NCBI GenBank assembly: GCA_037447655.1
Contig: JBBHKE010003321.1
Location: 1-64,000, forward strand
Length of the DNA stretch: 64,000 nucleotides
Origin: Zygnema cylindricum
Lineage: Eukaryota; Streptophyta; Zygnematophyceae; Zygnematales; Zygnemataceae
Direction: 5' to 3'
Positions 20,724 to 32,531 of this stretch are shown here, one piece after another. Within the stretch, counting starts at the first letter, position 1, and every line of letters starts with the position of its first letter. The notes under the pieces were generated by a model. That model worked only from the letters and a program-made list of their open reading frames with translations. It did not search any database and was not told the origin of the DNA. The position numbers were made by a program, and so were the translations under genes.

Positions 20724-22771
20724 TGATGATTTGGGGAAAATAAATAAAAAATGGAAGAGAAATCGGCGTTAGTGAAATTGTTTTGGAGTATGGAAATTTT
20801 CAAAGCTGTTGGGATGTTCAAAAATTTCTTTTGTTATTATTTTATTGTATGAAATGGGGTGAATTGGGTTCTCATGTTGTTTGGATTGACAAGATGTGGA
20901 ATTTATGCTAGAAAACTATAATCCTACCCCTCTCGATATTTATACCCCCTTGTGACCCCGCCTCAACCACTATCATGTAAAGTAAGCATTACTTTTCATT
21001 TGTATTTTTCAAATTTTTCTACGACAATTTGGTTTTTTTTTTTTTTTTAGTGTGGTAGGCGTTTGTTAGTTTTGGAAAATTTATCAATTGGTATAGATTT
21101 TTACTTTCACAGCATCTATTTTTAACATTTAAAATCCCTGTTTTTGGGTTCTACTTTTTTTCAAAATGACTGTCATATCTGTGCAACAATTTTCATTGCC
21201 AAATGGGTAACGAATTTTCATGTATTTTTTTTTTGTTTGGTGATCATATTTTTTTCTACACATTATCTTCTGGTTTCGAAAATAGTTGGCATAGGTGGTT
21301 TTCTTAGCCACTTCCAAAAAAAAAAAAAAAGATCCAAAACGATCTTCCAAAAATATCTTTTCATTTCCAAAAATCTAAAAACAAGTCAATAGTGAATGTC
21401 AATTTGAAGGGTGAAAGTAAACGGATTTGAGTTTTGCCTTTTTTCTTGTTGTGTTGGAACTAAAAACTTTTCAATGCTCATCAATTATTAAAAAATTGGC
21501 TGAAATATTGATTTTATTTTGAATACAAATATAGCCCAACAATTGGGGATTTTTTCCTGGTTGGATCTATTGTTAATGTGATAAAGTAACGTATAGTATC
21601 TAAATTTTAATATTACAGAAAAAATTAGAATTAAAATTGACAGTAAAATTGACCTATGGTTTTTCTTGTTCCATCTTTGGGCTATTGATTAAAGAAAATT
21701 TAGCCGCATATTCCAATTCAATTTATATTTGTTTTTCTGTACATTTTTTTATGGAAATATCAATATGTGAAAAAACTAAAATAAAAAAAGTAAGTTCAGG
21801 ACCAGGAAAAAGCAAATACGGATAAATCAAAGACCTTAATAATTAATGAAAAAAAATTCCGTTTCCCTGGAAATTTTACTTTTTTTTTTATATCGAATAC
21901 AAAAAAAAAAAATTACAAACGAAAAAAAATACATCGAAAAAGAATTTCAATCACTGACCTGGCTGTTTGTCGAGAAGCCATCTAAGAAAACAAAATAAAA
22001 TAGCACTCAAAAACGTGTAGCACAAAAAATCGAGCTTAAAACTGAGCTTAAATCTGCGCTTAAAACCGAGAAAGATATGTGATGGATTCCCCTCTAACTT
22101 GAATTTTGCATTTTTTTTAGAATTAGCAAAGAAAATATTGGGCTTACTTCAATGTCCCTTCCAAAAACTCGACCTCCAAATAAAAAACGCAACGTGTCGA
22201 ACCGAACATTATAAACCGTTCGTCGTCCGGCGGCAATTTTTTCTGGCCGTCGGATTCGAGGCCTCATTGCGCGCCGTTTTGGTTTGCCGACGGTGGATCC
22301 GAGATTGGGATATTTTGGCGAAATAAAACCAGAAAACGCGTAAAACACGGGAAAGGCAACTGGTAACGGAACATAACTAATGGGCCAATCACACGCAGAG
22401 TTTTGGGAAGGGATCTATGAGTACTCCGGTGTATGGCCAATCTTCACATGTAGAATTCTGGGAGGTTCTTTGAGTTTTCCTGTGTACGGCTAATTTATTG
22501 CGTCAAGTACAGTACCAGCAACAGCGGTATAACGGGATCTATGCAAACGGGTAGTTGCAGTTGAACAGCAGTGATACTTCGGAGGAAAACGGCGGAAAAG
22601 GCGGATGAAATCATTGCATCATAGAAGTAGGAGTGTCACGACGATTGGGGTACACTGTTTTGGTACAGCGCACGTTTGTCACGTAAATTTCGGGTGCCCG
22701 AGATTTCCGGGCATCGGAAAAAGTACGCTCGTACGCTTACCAGAAGCCAACCCTACCAAGATGTCGACAAA
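20724..22771. other. AT-rich noncoding DNA
   Basis: Long A and T runs (for example 21032-21049, 21316-21330, 21901-21912) and short ORFs only. I see no gene. Confidence 0.4.
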
Positions 22772-23052
22772 TACCGTGTCAGATTTGCGATGCTAATCGT
22801 GATGTCACGTACTTCCACGATACCAAAAGTACAAAGTACAATAATTGTTGTATAGTATGGACAGTACAAAACCTTCATTTTATTTCGTATTTTGCCTACC
22901 CGACCGTACCCGATTTTTTTTTATTTTTTTGGTGAATCACCCGCTCGAATCAGCCCGGCCTCCAAAATTTGGCACCCGAATCCGTTCCGGATCCGATGCG
23001 GGCGGTCGGGTAACGGTCGGTTACGGTTTCGGGTAACCGTTTGCGACCTCTG
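22772..23052. mobile_element. Fragment of the hAT-like family, inverted
   Basis: The right end 'tttgcgacctctg' is the family terminus, and the interior reads as the inverse complement of 1348-1658 and 38153-38430 (shared 'gtcacgtacttccacgat', 'ggatccg.tgcgggcggt' blocks). Similarity stops at about 22772, so only about 280 bp of one end remain. Confidence 0.75.
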
Positions 23053-23377
23053 CCGTGAAGCTAACAGGGGACCGACCCCCTTTATCAACAAGCATCTCCG
23101 TATCAAACGAATACTACACCATGTATCACTATTAGTGTTAAATTGTTAATGTTTTTTTAGCCACTTAAACCATAGTTCAAAAGTAGGCATTTCAATTGTA
23201 GGTCTTTTGTCGGCGCCTTCATCATAAGTTGTGTTATGGGCTTTTCATGTGATCGTCTTAAGTCGCTACTTTGATCAGCAACCGTCCGATCGTCCGAATT
23301 TAAATAAAAGTCGCTCAAAACTCACAGAAATAGATTTTTTTGTCCGTTTTTTTTTTCAAATTTAGACATGACGTTTA

Positions 23378-24177
23378 AGGGTAACCTTCCATCAAGCGCT
23401 CCCAGTAATCGTACGAACACGTTTACTGGCAGTAATATTTGTAACACCTTTCCATCAGGTCGTGCTAGTGAATGAGGTGTTAGATTGCGATTGGTACCAT
23501 GTAGGACCTGTTGAGCCGCCCGGGAATAATCATCATTTCCAAAAAGACAAAATCGCAGTTGCGTATGTGTACGGGCAGACACCGATTAAAATATCTAGTA
23601 GCGTCACGCTAATATACAATCTGAACGTTCTTAGGGTTGTTGTGGTATCAACGGCCACGAACACCGTTGAAAAATTAAAGTTTGTAAAAATGTCCAAGAA
23701 TGTACCATTTGTACGTGAATGGCTGTATGGCACATTTATGAAAGAGACGTCACAGGATGTCCTACAACCAAGTTTTTTTTGTCGTCGAATAGGCTGGCTT
23801 TGATGTCACACGCTACAAGTTAATTGCTTCACGTCTGTCGTGGATCGACTCTGACTTTACAAGTGGACCAAAACACGCGTTCAGTAATCACAAACTCTCC
23901 TCCCGAGGACAGTCAGAGGAGACTGGCTACGTATTAGAAACAAGAAGCGTTTGCATCGAGATATTTATATCGGCGTCTGCCCGTACACATACGCAGCTGC
24001 GATTTTGTCCTTTTGCAAATGATGATTATTCCCGGGTGGCTCAACAGGTCCTACGTGGTACCAATCGCAATCTAACACCTCATTCGCTGGCACGACCTGA
24101 TGGAAGGGTGTTACAAATATTAGTGCCAGTAAACGTGTTCGTACGATTACTGGGAACGCCTGATGGAAGGTTACCCT
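23378..24177. mobile_element. Foldback element with about 220-bp inverted arms
   Basis: Left arm 23378-23600 (AGGGTAACCTTCCATCA...) and right arm 23958-24177 (...TGATGGAAGGTTACCCT) are near-perfect inverse complements around a 360-bp centre. No target duplication of standard length is visible and no transposase is encoded. It could be a non-autonomous Mutator-like or foldback element. Confidence 0.8.
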
Positions 24178-24329
24178 AATTCTCTATCGATCCATGTGCA
24201 ACTCAACCCTGTTACTATTTTATTTCATTTTGCGGCCAATACAATATGGGTCTTAAGGCTATATTGTATTTTTTGCGTACAATAGGCATATTGTATGGGC
24301 GTACTTTCACCTACTTTTGAACTATGACT

Positions 24330-24513
24330 TAAACCATATTTTCTCCGTACACACATGTCGGATTGTGGATCTGACGGTTGCGATTGAAAGGTAAGATTCC
24401 CAGCTTCCGATTGGCAATCTCAGATTGAAAATCAGACAATTGTGTACGGATAAAATCAGAAAATATGTTTTAAGTGGCAAAAATAACATTAACACTGATA
24501 GCGATACACGGTG
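24330..24513. mobile_element. MITE remnant at the 5' edge of the methyltransferase gene
   Basis: Shares the core 'ttctccgtacacac.tgtcgga', 'ctgacggttgcgattgaaa', 'gtgtacgga' and the right end 'gatagcgatacacggtg' plus TA with the MITEs at 33803 and 35884. The left terminus is missing. Its right end lies 117 bp before the preferred start codon at 24631 and 6 bp before an upstream in-frame ATG (24520). Confidence 0.7.
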
Positions 24514-24630
24514 TAGCAAATGCACCTGTGGAATATCGGAGAAATGCCCTCGATATTGGAATTGAAAAGCCAGAAACGCGAAGAAATCTTTCTGACGCAG
24601 TCTTTTCCTGCGTCCTCCGTGTTTACCCTA

Positions 24631-27600
24631 ATGGCGTCGATTGTCGTGCCGCCTTCTCTTCTAGGAGCTCTGCACTTCTCTCGTGGATATTTGCATTTTT
24701 CCCACGCGGTTTCTCTGCAGCAGCGGATTTTCTCTACTGCAGTTCGTCGTTTGTCGTATTCGGTGACCAAGACAACTGCTATTGCCGATGAATTTTTGGC
24801 AGAAACAAAAGGTAGGTATTGGAACTGCAGTACATTGTGATTTTTAGGGTTAATAAAAAAAATTCTTATGAGGCTGCCTTAATTTCTTGTGAGGCTGCCT
24901 GTTCTATACTTGGTAACTTCGAAGTACGGTTTAGGTCATGTTTTTTTTTTAGGGTTACGAGTTAACTGTTTGATTTTTGTTTTACAATTATCATTTGTTT
25001 TCCACAAAAACTCTTGTTTCCAGCTTAGTTTTTCTAGATTCTGTGTTTTTTGTGTATATTGTTGCTGTATTGAAATGTAGATGCGTTAAATTCTTCTAAT
25101 TTTTCAGTACAAGTAGCAGAACCGTAGTTCGAAAACACTAGGAAATGCTATATGTGGTTACCCCATACAATACCCGGCTGATATGGAATAATACGCGTAT
25201 AATATGGGGTAACCACATATAGCGTTCCAATTGTTTTCACACATATAAATTATGAGCATAACGCGGCAAAACAATTTTATGCTCTAATATGTAATTTCAT
25301 GCTCCCTGCCTAAGTAGGAAGAGCTGCAAGACATGAAAGAAATATGAAGGTGACATAATGTGTATGTCTAATTCTTTAGGGTTTCAACATGTCAGGTTTT
25401 ATCTAGTCATATCTTTGCTTAGGTGTCAGTTGTTGTTGGAGTACATGTCCTGTTATTATCCTGCTTCCAAAATTATTGGGATGCATTGAAAACTATACGA
25501 GTCTTCAAATCAACAGTTATGACATGTTTTGTATAAAAAAACTATCATATTTTGAGCTTGCAAAGGTTCACATATGGTACCTCTTGGTTTTATATTTGTA
25601 CGGCTACCTTATTGAATTACGATGGTTTCACGTTGGTGTAGAGAAATTCAAAACTTTACTGTATAAGCTTATAAGGCTATGAGGCTAGGATCAATGTTTG
25701 TTGCAAGGGTTACAATTTATGTTTTAATATTGAAGGACATAGGGCCACAAAACTACAATTAGGGTTAGTGTTAAATTGATCTAGATTTTGGTTTAGATTA
25801 GGCTATAGTACAGGTCGAATTTTTCTATATGCATGGCTCAATTTGCGACTGTTGAAGTTTTTGAGGATTTCCATGCCAAGTATTCGAGTTAGTGTTAACA
25901 CCAGATTGCGCAGCTTCCGACAAGTTCCAACTTCCGTACGAAAGAGCACTAATGACTAATGTACATATAAGGAATACTAGGGGAATTTGGTATAACTATT
26001 TCATTTACAAGGCACAGAGTTAGAGTGTAAAGCGCTAAGTCTACTAACGACAAGTTCCAATGGCGATAAAGGATTTAATATACTTTCTTCACATACCCTA
26101 CCTGGAAACGCGTATATGTGTTCAAAAAGTGCATTCAAACTTTTTTCGAATGCTTATGATGACTTTTTTTGAGTGGACGACATTTCTCTTAGTCAGATAT
26201 ATGTAGTGTAACTTGGTGGCACATTTTTCTTTTTCAGATTGAAGTTTAAAAAGGGCGAGTGAGTGTATTCCTTTTCCAAAATTATTTTGGCCGAACAACA
26301 ATTTGTCTACATCAGCCAATTTTTGTCAATGACGTTATTGTTGGGAATGTCAGTGCTCCACAAGACACCGCTCATCTCTATAGAGTTAATTAACACTAAT
26401 TCGGTCTCGACTTTTTCTGGTCGAAATCATAAATAGTGTTAACAACACTGTAAACCGCTGCGTCTCCTTACACTAAATCATGATTATGCATGCTAAGTTT
26501 GCATTCACACTAACAAATTTTTAATTCTAAAAGCGTTTGGTGGTTTAGGTTTACGGTTTTAATTTTGAGGCCATTTAGAAGATTGTATTGGCAGGAAACG
26601 TCCAACTTGATTTATGTATATGAATATTATAAAAAACCTTTATTTAATAGCAAAACTCCCCTAGAAACCTCTAGAAGTATAGTCCTCTCCATTATCGTTA
26701 ATTTGCATGGAAATAAGGCTGTTGTTTGCAACATTGTCAATTAGATTACAAGAGGTAAATTGGTTTATGTTATTAAAGGAGAATGTAGGCGATGCATCAG
26801 GAGTCATAGTGCATAATTCAGACTCTTATCTTAGAATCTGTTCTGTGTGGGGTTAAAGCATATTTTGCAAGTACCAAATCAAATCCATTATGTGCATATT
26901 CAGACATGTAATTCAGATTTTAATCTCCTTCTCGAAACATGGATTCAATTTTTTTTGGAGAATCTTGGTGTTCAAATGGGCAGGTGGGAGTACAGTCGCT
27001 CGTGTAGTACTAAAGAAGGGTAAAGGAACTATTTTTCGACATGGTTGTCCTTTAGTTTACAGTGGGGCTATCGATCGTGTGGTCGGACGACCGCCACCTG
27101 ACACTGGAGATTTAGTGTGGGTAGAAGATGGAGCGCAGCGTCCCATTGGTTGGGGAGTTTTTAATCCAGTTTCAATGTACCGTGTTCGAATTATGCAAAC
27201 AGAGGAGGAGGTTCAAAGGTGAGAGAGAGAAGTGATTGTCACAAGGAGGCAGGAAAGTAAGGAGGGAGTAATAGGTAATAGTGAAAAGAATGAGAGGAAT
27301 GGGTAGGTAAAAGATGAAAATGTAGGTAAGAAAGGAAGAGAAAGGGAAAGGAGAGGGAGAGAAGGGTTGCAACCAAGGATAAGGATTCCTCTTTTTGTTA
27401 CAATTGTGTATTATTTTAGGCTGAGTGGTTGGGTAGTTGTGAGGTAGAGCGAGTGGGAGTGGGAATGGGAGTGGGAGAGGAAGAGGAAGAGGAAGAGGGA
27501 GAGGAAGAGGGAGAGAGAGAAAGAGAGGGAGGGGGAGATGGAGAGTTGAGTAGCAGGAGAATGCATGCCCGTGCGAGGAAATGCAACAAAGTTTCACCTC

Positions 27601-29465
27601 CACCAAGTCTGAACACCAAGTAACTCTTTTTAAAACTGTGGAAATCTCGTCATAGCTTTCTTACTGAAACTTCACATGGAGTGGTATATGGTGGAGGAAG
27701 CGCAGGTCAGGGAACGGTCATATGGATTTAAAGGAGCTTCTAGCGACACGTGTCAGAGAGGCAGTGGAGTTGAGACGAAGTCTAGGTCTCCCTCGAGAGA
27801 GCGAGACCGATGTTTTTCGACTGATCAACAGTGAAGGTGATAGGCACGTCTCATGCAGAGCTGAGCCTGTACCGTTTTTAGTGTGGCTTTGAGATGGTTG
27901 TGATCTGAGGATGAGTCTGTTTTCATAATCTTTATGGTGGGTATTGAGGGGATTTTGCGTACTCAGATGTCAGTTTCCATATTATCTTCTTTTTTCACAG
28001 TTGTATGGTTCAAACTATATTTGGTATAAATTGACGCGAGGAGCTCTCTGGGCGATTGTTGGATACATTAAAAGTGGTTTATTTTTTTGAATTTGCGGGC
28101 ATGTTCACTGTTTTCATTTGGTCAGAAAAAAAATAACAGAAACCAGAAAACAACTGGAAAAAATCAACATTTGCTTCGTCAAAGACTGTAATGCAGAAAC
28201 CAGTTGTTTCTGACTTCAATTTTGCCATTATTGAAGAGTTAGGAAGTGACCTCAAAAACAGATTTTGTAAATTTCAACTGAGGACTTAAGAGCAGCTTCA
28301 GCTGAGCTATTTTTAATGAATCGGAGGTCCAGAGTCTTTTGAAGAGTCAAGATTTGAAGTTTCGAAAAAGCGAAAATGATAAAAAAGGTGGAGTTCCACT
28401 CCGCTCTGGTAAATCCTTTCTAGATCTCTACCATTTTTTCTGTTTAACAAAACGGAAAAAAAATAACAAGAAGGTTAAAACAAGTCCAAAAAGTTTCCAG
28501 AACCACTGACACAGCATCTTATTACAGAAGGAACTCAAAGAACCCGTTTAAAAAATAACAAACAAAAGAAACAAATTGGGGACATAGATGCTATAATTAT
28601 TGCATTTTTATTACGATTGTCAAGCTCAAAATTATTGGCTGTATTCAGAGTGTTTTCACGTTATTAAAACATAAAGGATTCATCTAAAACAAATTGCAGT
28701 CTGTCCATCTCTCTCATCCCTGGATGTTACAACAGGAAGAAAAAAGAAAATCTATTTTCCTTCGCATGTTAGAGTTGAATCGTACATATTCTTCTTCCAG
28801 AAGAATTCTAAAGTTTTCTGAAAATTGGTGTCCTTAACAGATACCACATCACAAACTGGATATCCAAGAGAAACCCGAACATCCGGAGGAAAACAAGTCC
28901 ATTGTTAAGCAAAACTCTTGATACTTAATATTATTCGAGCTCGCTCCTTTACAATTAGTTACAGACTGTGCAACCCACATAAACCCTAAAGCATTGAAAA
29001 GAGCCTTCAAAATTAAGAATAAAAAACCTTCAAAAAGACTTCTGGAAAACTTATAAAACCTGACTGGAGCATTACGGTTCTATGTAACAGATTGTCTGGT
29101 GTAAAAGTAAAAACCTTCAGAAATACTCCTCCAATAAACTTAAAAAATCTGACTGGAGCGTTACGGTTCTATGTAACAGATTGTCTGGTGTGATTGCCGA
29201 TGTCCTCGGGTGTCATGTCGTCGTGGCTTCCTCAGCTGCCTGGGCAGAGAGGTACAGAGGGGATATTATAGAAGCCATTATGAAGGCCATGCCCTCTTGT
29301 TCGTCTCTTTCATGGAGACCATCACGTGACATGTTACGAGAGGAAGGAATTGAAATCAAAGACTCGCCAAGTCCATCCACGGCTTCTGAGGAAGACTCCA
29401 GTACAAGCCCAGCTGAAGAAGTGCAGGTGAGTTTGCTTGAAAGTTGATGAGCAAATTTTCTCTAC

Positions 29466-29505
<40 letters not shown>

Positions 29506-30279
29506 TCCCTCTCCCTCTCCCTCTCCCTCTCCCTCTCCCTCTCCCTCTCCCTCTCCCTCTCCCTCTCCCTCTCCCTCTCCCTCTCCCTCTCCCTCTCCCT
29601 CTCCCTCTCCCTCTCCCTCTCCCTCTCCCTCTCCCTCTCCCTCTCCCTCTCCCTCTCCCTCTCCCTCTCCCTCTCCCTCTCCCTCTCCCTCTCCCTCTCC
29701 CTCTCCCTCTCCCTCTCCCTCTCCCCTCCCCTCCCCCTCCCTCCCCTCCCCCCTCCCCTCCCTTCCCCTCCCATCCCCTCCCCTCCCCCTCCCCTCCCCC
29801 TCCCCCTCCCCCGTTTTTTCTCTCTCTCTCTTTCTCTCTCCCTCTCCCTCTCCCTCTCCCTCTCCCTCTCCCTCTCCCTCTCCCTCTCCCTCTCCCTCTC
29901 CCTCTCCCTCTCCCTCTCCCTCTCCCTCTCCCTCTCCCTCTCCCTCTCCCCTCTCCCTCTCCCTCTCCCTCTCCCTCTCCCTCTCCCTCTCCCTCTCCCT
30001 CTCCCTCTCCTCTCCCTCTCCCTCTCCCTCTCCCTCTCCCCTCTCCCTCTCCCTCTCCCTCTCCCTCTCCCTCTCCCTCTCTCTCTCTCTCCTCTCCCTC
30101 TCCCTCTCCCTCTCCCTCTCCCTCTCCCTCTCCCTCTCCCTCTCCCTCTCCCTCTCCCTCTCCCTCTCCCTCTCCCTCTCCCTCTCCCTCTCCCTCTCCC
30201 TCTCCCTCTCCCCCTCCCCCTCCCCTCCCCCTCCCCTCCCCTCCCCTCCCCCTCCCTCTCCCTCTCCCCCTCCCTGTTT

Positions 30280-30351
<72 letters not shown>

Positions 30352-32531
30352 CCTCCCTCTCTCTCTCATCTCTTTCTCTTTCTCTTTCTTTATTTCCCTC
30401 TGCAGTTCTCTTTCCCTTACTTTTTGTCTTTCACTTTCATGTGTATCACGGTTAGCAGTGGAAAACCTAGTAGAAAACACTGTTGTACCTCGTATTATTT
30501 TTCAGGTGGTAGAGAATGGAGTACGGTATTGGGCGTCTTTAAACGGACAGAAGACGGGGTTCTATGCCGATCAACGGGAGAGTCGCAAAGTTCTCGCAGA
30601 ATTCTGTCAAGGGAGGAGAGTTTTGGACCTTTGTTGCTACAGTGGAGCGTTTGCTATCAATGCTGCACTAGCTGGAGCCTCAAGTGTCATTGGTGAGGAT
30701 ATTGCTCTCTCCCTCCATCCCTCCGTCCCTCCCTCCCTCCCCTTCCTTGTTCTCTCCCTTTTCACGCTCCCTCCTTCCGACCCTCGCTTCCTCCCTCGCT
30801 CCCTCCCTCGCTCCCTCCTTCCCTCCCTCCATGCTTTTCTCTCCTTTTCTCCCTCCCTTTCTTTCCTCCCTTCTTCCTCCCTTCTCCCCCTGGTTACTTA
30901 TTTTCTCTCACCTCCTGTTTCGGTTGTCCCCTTTCTATGGTTTCTACTTGGGTTGGCTTGTTGCAGCTTTTAGAAAACAACAAGATTGAGATGTACAAAG
31001 AGGGATGGTGAGAGAAAAAAGTACCAGGTGGAGGGAGTGCATGACTAGAGGGAGGGAGGGAGAGGGAAAGCAAGCGAGAGAGAGAGAGAGAGAGCAAGAG
31101 AGAGAGAGTGAGAGTGAGAGTGATTGGAGAGAGAGGGGGAGGAAGAGAGGAGGGGAGCGGAGGGTGACGAGGAGGGAGGGAGGGAGCGAGGGGGAGATAA
31201 AGAGAGAGTGAGAAAGAAAGACCCGGCTGAAGGGAACGAGGGAGAGGTAGATACAGAGGAAATAATGTAACGGTACAAAAAAACAGAGAGAGGCAAAAAA
31301 AAGACAAATAGAGAAACAGTCAGTAAAGCTGTTAAAGTCAGAGAGAGACAAGGAGAGACACAATCAGATACCAGTGCTATCAGATCTCAAGCTCGGGGCA
31401 GAAAGTTTGAAGGGTCAAATTGTTAAAAGGGTTATATTGTTAGAAGGGTCAAATGAATTACCAGACTCTGTCTCTCTCCTTTTTGTCTTTTTTCAGGAGT
31501 CGACTCTTCTGGTCCTGCCGTCCAACTAGCCGCTCGAAACGCGGCTCTCAATGGCCTAGATCCTGACAGGTGTCATTTCCTCCAGGCTGATGTCATGGAT
31601 TTCATGAAAGACGCTCATTCCCGGGGACAAACATGGGATGTAGTGATTCTGGACCCTCCCAAACTAGCCCCGAGTCGTAAGGTCCTACAGAGGGCTTTAG
31701 CTCGGTATCGCCGTCTCAACTCTTTGGCCATGAATCTGGTGACACCTGGCGGTCTGCTGATGTCATGCTCTTGTTCTGGGGCCGTCACCCAGTCGTCCGT
31801 TTTTCCTTCTATGCTTCAGGTGGGCGGTGTTTTTTTAATGTGGGGGAGAGTGGGAAGTCGGAAACAATGAAATGACCTAGTCGTCAGAATGGCTGACTGT
31901 TATTAATGTGGCTTGTTTCTCGAAGTTTGCGGTGTTTTTACTTTTTTGGAATAAATTACTCGACATGCGCTAATCAAGACACTTTTCATTTTTTTCTAAG
32001 GAAAAGCATTAAACTTAGTTTATAAATAGACTTCGACACACTGCTTGTGATAACCGGTGTAGTGAATAAGCTTTTTTAATTTCAGTTTAGGCACCGAAGC
32101 AATTTTGTGAACAGACACAATCACAGGCTTGGCAAACAATACTCAATCCACACCATAACTGAAAATAAGTCGTAAGTAGTAACTTGTCTGTACTCAAACC
32201 TTTTCCAACCTTTTCCTTACCTTTTCCAAACCCTTTCCGACCTTTTTCAATTCTTTTCCAAACCTTTTCCAAACTTTTTGCAAACCTTTTCCAAACTTTT
32301 TGCAAACCTTTTCCCAACCTTTTCCAACCTTTTCCCACACCTTGTCTGAATCCTAACTCTCGCCTAAATTTTGGCACAAATGTTGTTTTGAGCAATTTCC
32401 AGGAAGCTGCTGCTGTAAGTGGACGGAGAATCCGTGTCGTCCGTAAGGCACAAGCGGGATTGGATCATCCCATAGATTTGTCTTATCCGGAAGGAGAATA
32501 CCTTAGCAACTATTTGTTGCATGTAACGTGA
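24631..32531 (+). CDS. RlmI-like SAM-dependent rRNA methyltransferase, probably organelle-targeted
   Basis: Seven exons are inferred: 24631-24811, 26984-27218, 27706-27843, 29180-29426, 30506-30692, 31497-31819 and 32403-32531. They sum to 1440 nt, 479 codons plus TGA, with every phase agreeing. Residues 1 to about 60 are Ser/Arg-rich with few acids, like a transit peptide. A PUA-type domain (about 64-138) holds PLVYSGAI and GWGVFNP. A central domain has [14 protein letters not shown] and [13 protein letters not shown]. The methyltransferase domain has [14 protein letters not shown] motif [11 protein letters not shown] (about 307-316), an acidic GVDSSG, LDPPK (381-385) and SCSCSG (419-424). 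Bacterial RlmI makes m5C in 23S rRNA; the same role in chloroplast or mitochondrion is an inference. All internal introns are GT-AG except the third, which must use GC. Upstream in-frame ATGs at 24520 and 24544 would lengthen the N-terminus. Confidence 0.88.
25131..25238. repeat. 108-nt hairpin in intron 1
   Basis: 'gaaaacactaggaa.tgctatatgtggttaccccata' is followed 30 bases later by its imperfect inverse complement ending 'ttgttttc'. The arms are about 37 bp with a few mismatches. A small MITE or a stem-loop RNA precursor are both possible; the sequence does not decide. Confidence 0.7.
27430..27545 (+). repeat. Purine-rich microsatellite in intron 2
   Basis: Degenerate (GGGAGT)n and (GAGGAA)n runs. 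The Glu/Gly-rich and Pro/Leu-rich ORFs over it are artefacts of the repeat. Confidence 0.85.
27837..27849 (+). promoter_or_regulatory. Overlapping GT and GC splice donors of intron 3
   Basis: The sequence is GAAG/GTGATAG/GCACGT. Splicing at the GC (after 27843) to the acceptor before 29180 keeps the frame and restores the family motif E-G-D-R-L-S-G. Splicing at the GT (after 27836) reads E-D-C-L-V and then TGA. The GC donor is therefore the productive one, if the model is right. Confidence 0.7.
29023..29191 (+). repeat. 89-bp tandem duplication of the intron 3 acceptor
   Basis: 'gactggagc.ttacggttctatgtaacagattgtctggtgt' occurs at 29062 and 29151. Only the second copy leads into the conserved exon 4 reading. 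Using the first AG (29089-29090) shifts the frame and meets a stop. Confidence 0.9.
29467..30405 (+). repeat. About 940-bp (CT)n / (CCCTCT)n microsatellite in intron 4
   Basis: An almost pure polypyrimidine tract: a (CT)n start, long (CCCTCT)n blocks, short CCCCTC variants at 29724-29812 and 30211-30272, and a (CT)n end. It ends about 100 bp before the exon 5 acceptor. The long [12 protein letters not shown] and [12 protein letters not shown] ORFs here are not proteins. Confidence 0.97.
30700..31260 (+). repeat. Pyrimidine-rich then purine-rich low-complexity tract in intron 5
   Basis: A CCCTCC-rich half (30705-30900) is followed by a GAGAGA/GGGA-rich half (31015-31230). The two halves are roughly complementary and could pair in the transcript. 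Confidence 0.8.
32197..32345 (+). repeat. Degenerate 'aaaccttttcc' minisatellite in intron 6
   Basis: About a dozen copies of an 11-13-base unit (aaaccttttcc, aaactttttgc) end about 60 bp before the exon 7 acceptor. Confidence 0.85.

Noticed and set aside
27837-27838. The canonical GT donor as the true end of exon 3
   Set aside because: It breaks the frame at exon 4 and gives a stop within five codons, while the GC donor 7 bases later restores a conserved motif.
29356-30973. ORFs of 374-509 codons with SP, SL, RE or GE repeats on both strands
   Set aside because: They are translations of one intronic CT/CCCTCT microsatellite, open in several frames at once, and conflict with the exon structure of the methyltransferase gene.
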